Positions 24,590 through 33,505 of a stretch of 58,286 nt of DNA are shown here, one piece after another. The notes below the pieces were generated by a model, which did not search any database, was not told the DNA's origin, and worked only from the letters and a program-made list of their open reading frames with translations. Position 1 is the first letter of the stretch. Each line of letters opens with the position of its first letter. A program made the translations under genes and the position numbers. The stretch is from Rhodospirillales bacterium (GTDB lineage: Bacteria > Pseudomonadota > Alphaproteobacteria > UBA828): positions 2,038 to 60,323 of the forward strand of contig JAPPMY010000134.1 of the NCBI GenBank assembly GCA_028818855.1. The letters run 5' to 3'.

Positions 24590-25732
24590 TTACCAGAGCC
24601 GGTCGCTGGCCATAGCCGCGCCCTCGCTGAGCGTGCGCAGCTTGGCGTAGCAGATGGCCGGGTCGATCTTGCCGAAGCCCGCGAAGGTGGCGAAGCCGCA
24701 ATCGGCGCCGGCAATCACGCGCTCCCGGCCCACGATGTCGGCGAAGCGGCAGATGCGCTCCGCCACCAGCCCCGGGTGCTCGACGAAGTTCGAGACCGAG
24801 TCGATCACGCCGGGGATCAGCACCTTGTCCTCCGGCACGCCGCGCTCGGCGAAGACGACCCACTCATGGGCGTGGCGCGGGTTGGCGGCCTCGAAGGAGA
24901 TCGCCTGCGGCTTCGCCCTCATCACCACATCGTAGATGGCGTCGAGCTCGATGTCGCAGACGTGCGGTCCCTCGTAGTTGCCCCAGCAGAGGTGGAGCCG
25001 CGCCGCCTCGGCAGGCACCTTCTCGAGCGCGTGGTTGAGCGCCTCCACTTGCGCGGCCGCGTGGGCGACGAAGGCGTCGTCGCTCTCGTCCGCATACATG
25101 GTGTGCCGGCCCATCGCGAGATCGGGGCAGTCGAGCTGGATCACGAAACCGGCGGCGTGGAGCGCCTCGTACTCGGCCCGCATGATGTCGGCCAGCGCCG
25201 CGAGGTAGGCTTCCTGGCTGGGGTAGTGCTGGTTGGGCTGGAAGAGCGAGATCACGCCCGGCGAGGCCGCGTTCATGAAGCCCTCGGTGGCGCCCGAGCC
25301 CTCCAGCGCCGCGGCCATGTTGGCGATGTCCTTCTCCAGCGGCGCTTCGTCCTTGACGCTGATCTCGCCCGTGCACATGGCGCGCTTGAGCCTGGGCGTC
25401 TGCCCCTGGGAGGCGATGCGCTGCACGTATTCGGGGTAAAGCGCGAGATCCGCCGGCACCCGGCGCGGGCTGTCGCCGGAGAAGCCGTTCAGCCGGTCCT
25501 TGATGTAGGTCGAATAGCCGATCTTGCTCATCTCGCCGTCGGAGACGACGTCGACGCCGACCTCCACCTGCTGGCGCACCACGTCGGCGACGGCGCCCGT
25601 CATGCAGGCATCGAACGCGCCCTGGTCGGCGAGCGTGCCCTCCTCCTTGGCGAGCAGCATATCGGAGACGTCCGGCGGCCTTGGCAGGCTGCCGACGTGG
25701 GTCGTGAGGATGCGCTCGGTGCTGAGCTTCAT
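24590..25732 (-). CDS. MetE C-terminal-like zinc methyltransferase family protein
   Basis: A 380-aa protein equal to the catalytic half of cobalamin-independent methionine synthase. It has the N-terminal TTHVGSLPRP, the zinc ligands His247 and Cys249 in RLHLCWGN and Cys345 in GADCGFATF, and Glu281. The tetrahydrofolate-binding N-terminal half of true MetE is absent. Stand-alone members activate a thiol with zinc and may take methyl groups from unusual donors or act on epoxides. It heads a three-gene leftward operon and faces the methyltransferase-like gene at 25877 across 144 bp. Confidence 0.88.
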   Translation of the reverse strand: MKLSTERILTTHVGSLPRPPDVSDMLLAKEEGTLADQGAFDACMTGAVADVVRQQVEVGVDVVSDGEMSKIGYSTYIKDRLNGFSGDSPRRVPADLALYPEYVQRIASQGQTPRLKRAMCTGEISVKDEAPLEKDIANMAAALEGSGATEGFMNAASPGVISLFQPNQHYPSQEAYLAALADIMRAEYEALHAAGFVIQLDCPDLAMGRHTMYADESDDAFVAHAAAQVEALNHALEKVPAEAARLHLCWGNYEGPHVCDIELDAIYDVVMRAKPQAISFEAANPRHAHEWVVFAERGVPEDKVLIPGVIDSVSNFVEHPGLVAERICRFADIVGRERVIAGADCGFATFAGFGKIDPAICYAKLRTLSEGAAMASDRLW

Positions 25733-25876
25733 GCCGTCCTCCCTCCGTCCCCCGTCGGGACAGGCTCACACGCCGATCGCCCGGACTATACGCAGAAGCG
25801 ACGACGGCCGCACGCTTGACCGGCAACATGCACAGGCGTAACCCGTCGCCATCGACCGGCGGGATTTGAGAGCAGC

Positions 25877-27259
25877 ATGGACGAGCAACGACAGCTCCTC
25901 GCAGCGATCGAGGAATTCTGCGCGCGGGACGGCATGGCGCCCTCCACCTTCGGCCGCAAGGCGATGGGCGATGGGCGTTTCGTCGGCAGACTTCGCGATG
26001 GACGGAAGTTGCGAGCGGCGACCCTCGCGCGGGCGCGCCAGTTCCTCGCCGATCATGGGTCGCCAGCGCCTGGGAAGAGCGACGGTGCGGCGGGCTCCTC
26101 CGCCGGCCGGCAGGTGGCGTCCGACGCAGACGACGAGAAGGGCGCCTTCCGCTTCTACGACAACCGCCAGAAGTACCTGATGTTCGTCAACACCTGCAGC
26201 GAGAAGTGGGCGGTTTCGGAGCGCGCCGGGATGGAGCTGGGGCACGTCCATCCGAGGCCGCCGGCGCTCCGGGTGTTCGACGCAGGCATGGGCGACGGCA
26301 CGGTGCTCACCGGCGTCATGCGGCAGATGCACCGGCGCTTCCCGACGATGCCGTTCTACATCGTCGGCAAGGAGATCTCGGTCGAGGACGTGCGACTCTG
26401 CCTCGAGAAGATGCCGGACCGGTTGTTCGAGCATCCGGCGACGGTGCTGGTGATGACCAACATGCACTACTCGGAGGCGCCCTCGCTGCAGCCTCGCTCG
26501 ATGCAGGCGGCCAGCACGCTGAACTGGATGGAGATATCGCTCGCGGGCAACACCTCTCACGAGTTCCACGAGCAGATCGCGGCCCTTCAGCCTGCCCTCG
26601 CCGATACCTGGCGCGTGCGACCCAGCCCCAAGACGGGCAATCCGCTCTACGTCCGCGCGTCCGTCCTGGTGCTCTACCGCGAGGATCACAAGTTCCTGCT
26701 CGACCCCGTCATCCCGCGCCCCGGCCGCGCCAGCGAGGGCTACGATCTGGTGATCGCCTCGCAGCCCTACCGGGCGCGGATGCCCGCCGACTTCAAGGTG
26801 AAGAAGGTGCTGGCCCCGCTCGCCCGAAGCCTCGCGCCCGGCGGCCGGCTGCTCTGCATCCAGTCCCACGGCGGTGATCCCGGCCTCGAGATCATCCGCA
26901 AGATCTGGCCCGACGAGCAGCCCTTCCAGACCGACAGGCACGTTCTACTGAAGTCGCTCAAGGAGGAGATCGGCAAGAGCCGGCGCGACCTCAAGTTCAA
27001 CGCCTACTCCGATCGTCGCGCGATCTTCCGCTACGACATGCACACGCTGCCGACCGAGATCGAAGGCTCCAGCATCGGCACGTCGACCCTCTTCGCCGCC
27101 TGGAACGCGGCGATCTACGTCGCGCAGATCGAGGACGCCCGACTGGAGAGCGTGGTCGCCGACGGCACCTATCTGGATGCCACGCGCGACGTGCTGAGCG
27201 AGCGCGGCGGCCTCTGGTTCTACGACGAATCCTTCGTGGTCTCACGCCGCCGCGATTGA
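25877..27259 (+). CDS. SAM-methyltransferase-like protein with an HTH-like N-terminal domain
   Basis: A 460-aa protein. Residues 14-60 carry a short domain with GDGRFVGRLRDG that aligns without gaps to the 85-aa protein beside the S24 gene. After a low-complexity linker (62-88), the rest contains a Rossmann-like motif VFDAGMGDGTVL (133-144), consistent with SAM binding, and a later SLAPGGRLLCIQSHGGD segment typical of class I methyltransferases. I do not recognise the substrate. The neighbours, a MetE-like protein and an MttB-like protein, are both methyl-transfer families. ATG 25877 is the first start in the frame. Confidence 0.72.
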   Translation: MDEQRQLLAAIEEFCARDGMAPSTFGRKAMGDGRFVGRLRDGRKLRAATLARARQFLADHGSPAPGKSDGAAGSSAGRQVASDADDEKGAFRFYDNRQKYLMFVNTCSEKWAVSERAGMELGHVHPRPPALRVFDAGMGDGTVLTGVMRQMHRRFPTMPFYIVGKEISVEDVRLCLEKMPDRLFEHPATVLVMTNMHYSEAPSLQPRSMQAASTLNWMEISLAGNTSHEFHEQIAALQPALADTWRVRPSPKTGNPLYVRASVLVLYREDHKFLLDPVIPRPGRASEGYDLVIASQPYRARMPADFKVKKVLAPLARSLAPGGRLLCIQSHGGDPGLEIIRKIWPDEQPFQTDRHVLLKSLKEEIGKSRRDLKFNAYSDRRAIFRYDMHTLPTEIEGSSIGTSTLFAAWNAAIYVAQIEDARLESVVADGTYLDATRDVLSERGGLWFYDESFVVSRRRD

Positions 27260-27272
27260 GGGCTGCGCTGCG

Positions 27273-28799
27273 TCAACGCTCCGGGACGCCGCCCTCGGCA
27301 ACGCGGCGCGCCACAAAATCGTCGAGCTCCTCGTCGATGGCGGGATCGAGCGGCGGCGCCTCGTAGTCGGCGAGAAGCTGCTTCCAGATCTTCGTCGCGC
27401 GATCCGACGTCTCGACCGCGCCGCTGTCGCGCCAGTTCTCGAAGTTGCGCCAGTCCGACAGCATCGGGCGATAGAAGGCGGTCTCGTAGCGCGCCATCGT
27501 GTGCGCACAGCCGAAGAAGTGGCCACCGGGCCCCACCTCTTCGATGGCGTCGAGGCCCAGCTCGTCCTCGTCCGTATCGAGCGGCTTCAGGAACGCCTGC
27601 ATCATCTGGACCATCTCGGCGTCCAGGATGAACTTCTCGTAGGACGCGCAGAGCCCGCCCTCGAGCCAGCCAAAGCCGTGGTTGATGAAGTGGGCGTGGC
27701 CCAGCACGACCGGCCAGAGCGACATCTGCGCCTCGTAGGCGGCCTGCGCGTCCGCCGCATTGGATGCGGTCGCGCTCGACGAGCGCCAGGGGAAGTTGTA
27801 GCGCCGCGCAAGCTGGCCGCTCGCGATGGTGGCCTTGGCGTATTCCGGCGTGCCGAAGGCGGGTGAGCCGCTCTTCATGTCCACATTGGACGTGAAGCTG
27901 CCGTAGACCGTCGGCGCCCCGGGGTTCACGCATTGCGAGAACGCGATCCCCGCGAGCGCTTCGGCGTTCTGCAGCACCAGCGCGCCTGCGACGCTCACAG
28001 GCGCCATGGCGCCCGCCAGCGTGAACGGCGTGTAGATGACCGGCTGGTTCAGCTCGGCCATCACGATCGCCCCTTCCAGCAGGCCCCCGTCGTAGATCAG
28101 CGGCGAGTTGGAATTGACCACCGTGTGGATCGAGGGCTGGCGCGTCATCTCCTCGCGGCTGACACCGCGCGCGATGCGGACGATCTCGACGGCGTCCGCC
28201 ATGCGCGGGCCGCCGATGGCGTAGCCGAACTGCGGCTTGTCGGTGAGTCGCACCGCCGCTGAGACCGCATGCAGGTGCCGCGTCCGCACCTCGAGGTCGG
28301 TGGGCTCCACCGGATAGCCGGCGAGCGTGTGCACGGCGTTCAGCGCCTGGGAGAGGCGGACGAGGTTCTTGTAGTCCTCGAAGTTGCCGCTGAGCCGGCC
28401 GCGCTCGCGATCCGACACGTGGGGCGCCGAGCCCACGGTGCCCCAGATCGCGGTATCGCCGCCGAACTCGAGATCCCGGTGGCTCGAGCGGCCGTGCAGG
28501 GTGAAGCGCGAGGGCACGGTCGCGAGCTTTTCCTCGACGAACGCGGGATCAAAGCGGATGCGCTTGCCGTCCTCGCCGACCGATGCACCCGCCTTGCGCA
28601 TGATCTCCACGGCGCGGGGCAGCTGAAACTCCATCCCGTGGTCACGCAGCACCCGGAGCGAGGCGTGGTGAATGGCCTCAACCTGATCGTCCGAGATCGC
28701 CTTCATGGGGGCATAGGGATTGCGGACCTGGCCGAACGGCAGCTGCTCGACGGCACTCTGGGCGGCGACTCTCCGCTCGCGGCTCCTGCCTCGTCTCAT
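27273..28799 (-). CDS. MttB-like trimethylamine methyltransferase family protein (non-pyrrolysine)
   Basis: A 508-aa member of the trimethylamine/glycine-betaine methyltransferase superfamily. Recognisable segments are NSNSPLIYDGG, AGALVLQNAEALAGIAFSQ and GGHFFGCAHT. The frame is full length with no internal amber codon, so it lacks pyrrolysine and belongs with the non-Pyl group that includes glycine betaine methyltransferases. No corrinoid protein (MttC) or reactivase gene lies nearby, so the methyl acceptor is unknown. It converges with the methyltransferase-like gene, leaving 13 bp between stops. Confidence 0.9.
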   Translation of the reverse strand: MRRGRSRERRVAAQSAVEQLPFGQVRNPYAPMKAISDDQVEAIHHASLRVLRDHGMEFQLPRAVEIMRKAGASVGEDGKRIRFDPAFVEEKLATVPSRFTLHGRSSHRDLEFGGDTAIWGTVGSAPHVSDRERGRLSGNFEDYKNLVRLSQALNAVHTLAGYPVEPTDLEVRTRHLHAVSAAVRLTDKPQFGYAIGGPRMADAVEIVRIARGVSREEMTRQPSIHTVVNSNSPLIYDGGLLEGAIVMAELNQPVIYTPFTLAGAMAPVSVAGALVLQNAEALAGIAFSQCVNPGAPTVYGSFTSNVDMKSGSPAFGTPEYAKATIASGQLARRYNFPWRSSSATASNAADAQAAYEAQMSLWPVVLGHAHFINHGFGWLEGGLCASYEKFILDAEMVQMMQAFLKPLDTDEDELGLDAIEEVGPGGHFFGCAHTMARYETAFYRPMLSDWRNFENWRDSGAVETSDRATKIWKQLLADYEAPPLDPAIDEELDDFVARRVAEGGVPER

Positions 28800-28947
28800 C
28801 CGCCTCTCTCCCAGGGACGTTCCGTGCGTGGCCTACGGTACGCCGCTTCGCGACGCGTCAACTAGCGAAAACTTACGGAAGGCACATGACCGGTTTGCAT
28901 ATCCACCGAGCACGACATCGCGGCCGGAATCTCGCGCTGTCCCGGTG

Positions 28948-30132
28948 TCAGTCCGCCGACGGCTCGTCGGTACGGGGCCGGGTGAGGATCGGCCGGTAGG
29001 CCGCGAGGAAGAGGGCGAAGGCCCCGGACCAGAGCACCGCCGAGGCAGCGAAGGCGTGAGGCTCGGCATCCACCCCCGCGAGCGGGCCGAAGACACGAAG
29101 CGCCGCGCCGAGATGCAGCAGCACGTAAGCCGTCGTCTCCACGGCGCGGGCCTTGAGCGGGCGGCCGGTGTGGCCGAGCGCGCTCCGCGTCATCATCCCG
29201 AGCATGAGCCCGCCCACGGCGCCGGCGCCGAGCGCATGGAAGGCCGATGCCGCCGGCACGTCGGCGTCCGCCAGCCAGAGCGCCCGCAAGATCAGCGCCG
29301 CCGGCAGCCAGGCGTAGGAGAGCGGCAGCACCCAGAGCAGCGGCTCGCCCCTCGTCGCAGCCGGGTCCCAGAGCCACAGTCTGACGAGGTGGGCAAGCGC
29401 GCCTGCCGCCGCCACGCCTGCGAGCCACGCACCGCCGGGCACCCAGGGGCCGAGGGGGCCTGCCACCAAGAGCACTGCAAGCGTGCCGAAGGCCAGGGTC
29501 TCCACGTAAGCGTTCCGCCGGGGCTTGGCCGCCGGCACCGCGTTGGCGGTAAACGCGGGGATCACGCGCCCGGCCATCAACGCGACGAGCAGCGCGAAGA
29601 GGTCGAGGGCCAGGAGCGCGCCGCCACTGGCGCGCGCGAGCGCAATCAGGCCCACATGGTCGAGGTGAAACAGCAGGTTGGCCCCGCCGAGCAACGCCGG
29701 CACCGCCGCCACGGGCAGGTTCCGCCAGTTCCGCGCCTTCACGACCGGGACGGCGACTGCGAGCGAGACGCAGGGCAGGAACAGGCAATCCACGACAATG
29801 GCAGGGAGCGGCGGCCCCGTTGCCATCAGCACCCGTCCCGCGACCCAGAGCAGGGCCAGCGCCGCGAGCCGCCAGCCGCTGGGGGTGGCGAGGCCAGTCC
29901 ACGCCCGCGCCGCCGTCAGCAGGAAGCCCGTGAGCACCGCCGCGGCGAAGCCGAAGACCATCTCGTGCGCGTGCCACGCCGGGCCCGCCAGGTAGAGTTC
30001 GCCGCCCAGCACCTCCCCCGGCGCGAAGTGCCATGCAGGGACCCCCACCGCCGCCAACGCCCCCGCCAACAGATAGAACGGCCGGAAGCCCACGGTGAGG
30101 AGAGCCATCGGCTGCCGGCGCGCGTCTTTCAT
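28948..30132 (-). CDS. nnrS: NnrS family membrane protein
   Basis: A 394-aa polytopic protein with about 12 hydrophobic segments. It opens with the family hallmark LLTVGFRPFYLLAGALA and the histidine-bearing WHAHEMVFGFAAAVLTGFLLTA, and includes HALGAGAVGGLMLGMMTRSALGHTGR. NnrS proteins bind haem and copper and protect against nitric oxide stress in denitrifiers. No denitrification gene is present in the window. It is preceded by 176 bp without a gene, then the Rieske oxygenase gene on the same strand. Confidence 0.92.
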   Translation of the reverse strand: MKDARRQPMALLTVGFRPFYLLAGALAAVGVPAWHFAPGEVLGGELYLAGPAWHAHEMVFGFAAAVLTGFLLTAARAWTGLATPSGWRLAALALLWVAGRVLMATGPPLPAIVVDCLFLPCVSLAVAVPVVKARNWRNLPVAAVPALLGGANLLFHLDHVGLIALARASGGALLALDLFALLVALMAGRVIPAFTANAVPAAKPRRNAYVETLAFGTLAVLLVAGPLGPWVPGGAWLAGVAAAGALAHLVRLWLWDPAATRGEPLLWVLPLSYAWLPAALILRALWLADADVPAASAFHALGAGAVGGLMLGMMTRSALGHTGRPLKARAVETTAYVLLHLGAALRVFGPLAGVDAEPHAFAASAVLWSGAFALFLAAYRPILTRPRTDEPSAD

Positions 30133-30308
30133 CGGCTCGACATAGGACCGCCGCTACGGGTCGGTCAATTCGGTATCGCCCCGACGATGCTCCGCTAGCG
30201 GCCGGTTACAGCCCTATGCGCGCCTCGCTCGGATCTCCGTGGCGCGGCCGTCAGGCTGCCGAAGAAGGGTCGAGCCACCTCGCAGCGCCTTGCATCGCTT
30301 CTCTTCCA

Positions 30309-31436
30309 CTAATCGGCCGCGCTGGATCGATGCGTGCGGGTTGGTTTCCGGCTGTGATCACGATCAGCGTAAGGGGTGTTCGGATAGAACTGCCTGCAAT
30401 AGCGCCGATACTTGCCGATGGCGCCGTCGGAACGGCACAGGCGCGGATGAGTCCGATAGCTCTTTCTTTCCCAGATCTTGACGTCTTGAAGAACGTCCCG
30501 CTCCTGCATGAACATGTACATCTTGCTCATGAGTCCTGTGCGCAGGCTCACCGGCAAGAGCGCGAGACCGAAGGCAAATCGCTTGGGCGTTCGTATATTT
30601 CGGACCTGTCCGACAAGAACCAGATCGATGAATGTGCCGTCGACCGGCGTGGCCAAAACCCACATTCGGGAGTCTATGCCGATGCTGTTCTCGCGAATAT
30701 CGACGTACGAGTATCCCAACCCGTAGACGTGGGTGGTGGCTGACACTTCCAAGATGCTCGTGAAGCCGATGATGCCGCAGCGACGCCTGAAATCGAAGCG
30801 ACTAACGAGATGGGCGCCCTCCACCGTTACCGACCCGTCAGCTCCGACAGAGTCGTAACCGTGCACGTATCGCAGGTGCGCCAGGTCTACCGAGTTCTCC
30901 GCCGTCTCCTGGGGATGACCCGGAAAGCGAAGCGTCCGCATTTCCATGCCGCTCCAGTCGCCTTCATCCGCCGGCTCTTCCGGAAGGCCCCATTGCGGCG
31001 GGCGTCCCTCAATGCCCCACCAGGCGAATACGAGGCCGCGAATCTCCCGCGTCTCGAAAACGCTCAGTCGCGCGGATTTTGGCGGTTCGGCATAGGGAGT
31101 CGCCACACAGGCACCCTCGGCATTGTAGGCGAAGCCGTGGAAGGGACAGACGAGCAGACCGTCGCGCACGCATGCGCCGGCCTCGGGGCTCAGGGAGGAG
31201 CCCAGGTGAGGACACACTGACCGGGCAACGCAGATGGCTCCTTCATCGTCGCACCAGGCGATAATGTCCTGGCCGAGCCACTGCTTTTGAATCAGCCTTT
31301 GCTTCGTTATGGAGCGACGGTCAGCGACGAAATACCATCCCTCAGGGAACGGATCGAGCGCGGGCTGGCTGCCCACCCGCTCGCCATCGTCCGCCACGTC
31401 CTGCAGGGCATTCCGTACGATGCGAAGCTTTTGCAT
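30309..31436 (-). CDS. Rieske [2Fe-2S] non-haem iron oxygenase
   Basis: A 375-aa oxygenase component. The Rieske cluster ligands are C75-P-H77 and C97-P-F-H100; 19 residues separate the pairs, slightly longer than usual. The mononuclear iron site is D184, H187 and H192 in ENSVDLAHLRYVHGY. This motif context resembles the cholesterol 7-desaturase (DAF-36/Neverland) and KshA-like branch, so a sterol or other hydrophobic substrate is possible. No ferredoxin, reductase or beta subunit is nearby. The coding sequence is visibly less GC-rich than its neighbours, and no clear ribosome-binding site precedes ATG 31436. It is probably acquired DNA. Confidence 0.88.
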   Translation of the reverse strand: MQKLRIVRNALQDVADDGERVGSQPALDPFPEGWYFVADRRSITKQRLIQKQWLGQDIIAWCDDEGAICVARSVCPHLGSSLSPEAGACVRDGLLVCPFHGFAYNAEGACVATPYAEPPKSARLSVFETREIRGLVFAWWGIEGRPPQWGLPEEPADEGDWSGMEMRTLRFPGHPQETAENSVDLAHLRYVHGYDSVGADGSVTVEGAHLVSRFDFRRRCGIIGFTSILEVSATTHVYGLGYSYVDIRENSIGIDSRMWVLATPVDGTFIDLVLVGQVRNIRTPKRFAFGLALLPVSLRTGLMSKMYMFMQERDVLQDVKIWERKSYRTHPRLCRSDGAIGKYRRYCRQFYPNTPYADRDHSRKPTRTHRSSAAD

Positions 31437-31694
31437 GGCGGACTCAGTCAGGCCGGAACGCGCGATGCCGCATGTCTGCGGGATGTAATACCCGAACCAT
31501 ATCGTGTCCGGTTACGGTGAGTGCAACCCCCGGCTTGGGCGAAGACAAGGGGCTCATCAATCCCAAACCATACACCATTTGGGTTCATGCCACCCAGCAG
31601 GCTGCGCGCGCACGGCGCCGCACTCTCGCGGCGCGGGTTCGCCAACCAGGTCCGAGCTTGAGCGCCGGGTTTGCCGGAAGGGCGGCCGCGTCGG
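31437..31694. other. Intergenic region with no visible gene
   Basis: This 258-bp segment lies between the Rieske oxygenase start and the lipoprotein stop. Reading frames in it are short, Arg/Ser-rich and lack recognisable features. It presumably holds the Rieske gene promoter. Confidence 0.45.
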
Positions 31695-32768
31695 CTATTG
31701 CTTGGTTTCCGGCTGCCTGCCGCCGCTGAAAAACCCGTTAATGAGCTGTTCGGGCGTGGTGTCGGTTGCGTCGCGATGCCCTCTCCACACACCTCCGACT
31801 TCCTCCCCGGCAGGCCCGTAGAATTCGCCGAGCATGTTTCCCGTAAATCCCCGAACGCTGTCCTGGGCGGGCGCGTCCCCGCTGTCGCGCCCCTCCCAGG
31901 TGGCGGCGAAGCGGCCCTGTTCAATCGTGCCGCTGCCGATTTCGATCGAGATCGTATCCGCCAGGTCCTCCCAGGCGCGATCCTCCGCGCCGTAGTCGAA
32001 CCTGCGGAGATTGCGGACCTCTCCACCGATGTCGCCGCTATCGAGATTCGCATCGAGGGTGAGCGTTCCCCGCAGCAGATCCAGGCCCGTGTTCCGGTTC
32101 GGATCGTCCACGTCCCAGACGTTGCCGAACATGTTTCCCTCGTAGCTTGCGCTACCCAGGGGAGACAGGCTTTCGGGACTGGTTCTCAGGCCGTAGGTGC
32201 CGAACATTTCGTAGACCGTTCCATCGTAGGGACTGACGCCGGGACGGCGCTCGAAGGTGAAGAAGCGGGCCGTCGCCACGTAATCGCGCGGTGCCGGATC
32301 ATCGTTGCCGCCCAGATCCCGGTAAATCTGAAACCCGTACGCGTGATTGTCGTGCGTCGTTCTCCCGAACAGGCTGTCGTACGAGACGAGTTCTTCCATG
32401 TCGAAATCGACGCTCGTTCTTTCGCCGTCGATGACATAGTTCACGACGTACGTTCCCGTGCTGGTCCTCAAGACGGACTCGATATAGGCAATGTCGTCCG
32501 GCGGCGACGACACTCCCCTTCCGTCTTCTGCATAGACCCGCTCGACGCGGACCGAGAGAGGCGACAGCACCAGGCCGTCCACGCTCTCCAGACTGTCCTC
32601 GCCGCCGCCTGCGTAGCGGGGTCCCAGGGGGCTCGCCACAAATCCGCTTACAACGAGGGGCTCGGCGCCACGGTCGGTCGAATCATCGTGGATGCAGGCC
32701 GACAGACCGACTCCTGCCAGCGCGAGGGCCGAGACGGTCCGCGTCACGCCAGTTGCTGCGTTCAACAT
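31695..32768 (-). CDS. TbpB-like surface lipoprotein
   Basis: A 357-aa lipoprotein. The signal peptide ends in lipobox LSAC with Cys25, so the mature protein is lipidated. The Gly/Asp/Tyr-rich chain ends with GNMLGEFYGPAGEEVGGVW, a hallmark of the C-terminal beta-barrel of transferrin-binding-protein-B-like and Slam-exported lipoproteins. An AGGAGG ribosome-binding site precedes ATG 32768; the frame is open 110 codons further upstream but without a plausible start. No TonB-dependent receptor or Slam gene is in the window. Surface ligand capture is the likely role. The composition is less GC-rich than the flanks. Confidence 0.82.
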   Translation of the reverse strand: MLNAATGVTRTVSALALAGVGLSACIHDDSTDRGAEPLVVSGFVASPLGPRYAGGGEDSLESVDGLVLSPLSVRVERVYAEDGRGVSSPPDDIAYIESVLRTSTGTYVVNYVIDGERTSVDFDMEELVSYDSLFGRTTHDNHAYGFQIYRDLGGNDDPAPRDYVATARFFTFERRPGVSPYDGTVYEMFGTYGLRTSPESLSPLGSASYEGNMFGNVWDVDDPNRNTGLDLLRGTLTLDANLDSGDIGGEVRNLRRFDYGAEDRAWEDLADTISIEIGSGTIEQGRFAATWEGRDSGDAPAQDSVRGFTGNMLGEFYGPAGEEVGGVWRGHRDATDTTPEQLINGFFSGGRQPETKQ

Positions 32769-33355
32769 CCTGTCCTCCTTTCGAATTCGAAGCGATCTCC
32801 GACGCCGTCGCCATTGCCTGCCGCGGGCGGCGACGAGGAGACTCAGTGCGACCCGTGCGCGCGCCGTCGCTATGACGCGCTGGAGTTCGGCGACAGCGCC
32901 GACCACGTCGCGAGCGAGCAAGTCCATGTTGCGGAGTTGCTTGATCCGGGCACGGGCGTTCCTGATCTCGCCTCCCGGAACGCTATCGGAAAGGATGTTG
33001 CAGGACTCCACGGGAGAGAGCAACGCAGCTTCCCCGGTGCCGGGTATCTCGCGCGAGAGAACGAGTGCTGCTAGACGCGCCTCGTTGACCCCCCGCAATG
33101 CAGCAAGATCAATGGATTACCGTGCCCATCGGCACCGAACCCGCGCGCCGGGCAGCAGACGGGGGCCGCGGGCGGCACCGTCCCGCGGGTTCCGAGACAT
33201 GTCGCAAGACCGTGTTTCAAATGGAGCGGAAGTTAGGGGTAACTCTTTCAAATCTTCAAAAACCTCGTCTTATATGCACGCGCTGGATACGAAGCATGGC
33301 GGAGGGACGGGATTCGTGCCTTCCCGTAACCTACTGTAGCGACGTATCTCTTCGA
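32769..33355. other. Non-coding junction region upstream of the lipoprotein
   Basis: About 590 bp with no gene I can support. Up to 33098 one leftward frame stays open into the lipoprotein gene, but it starts with no ribosome-binding site and its residues are mostly Arg/Ala. The part around 33210-33300 is distinctly AT-rich, unlike anything nearby. A short sequence at 33297-33316 resembles a tRNA 3' end. The region looks like a recombination boundary rather than a functional gene. Confidence 0.5.
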
Positions 33356-33505
33356 GCAGCCGTCTATGTGGCTGGAGGCGATCGGCACCAGGCGGTCCGC
33401 TCCCATCATCCGGGCCGCCTCGACAACGACCTCCATCGCCATGCGCGCGCCCTACGGTCCGGTCGCGCCGGAGAGGACGCCGCGTTCTTGGTCGCTCAGG
33501 TTCAC
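33356..33505 (-). pseudogene. 5' remnant of an aconitase X gene (DUF521)
   Basis: Reading leftward from GTG 33505, which overlaps the stop of the peptidase gene (GTGA), the frame gives NLSDQERGVLSGATGP. An in-frame TAG follows at 33452-33454, and then GAR and MAMEVVVEAARMMGADRLV..., ending in SSHIDGC. This matches the N-terminus of aconitase X catalytic domains, which continue with LYHG. Here the similarity stops at about 33356 and the rest of a roughly 400-residue domain is missing. Aconitase X includes cis-3-hydroxy-L-proline dehydratases. The gene was evidently the last member of the peptide-transport operon before DNA to its left was replaced. Confidence 0.72.

Noticed and set aside
27273-28799. 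Pyrrolysine-containing trimethylamine methyltransferase
   Set aside because: The frame is full length without an internal amber codon, and no pyl or corrinoid-protein genes are visible.
31671-33074. Rightward 467-codon frame opposite the TbpB-like lipoprotein
   Set aside because: The leftward frame has an AGGAGG site, a lipobox signal peptide and the family C-terminal motif; the rightward frame has none of these.
33452-33454. TAG in the aconitase X remnant as a recoded codon
   Set aside because: The gene is also truncated about 30 codons later, so it is decaying; recoding would not restore a protein.
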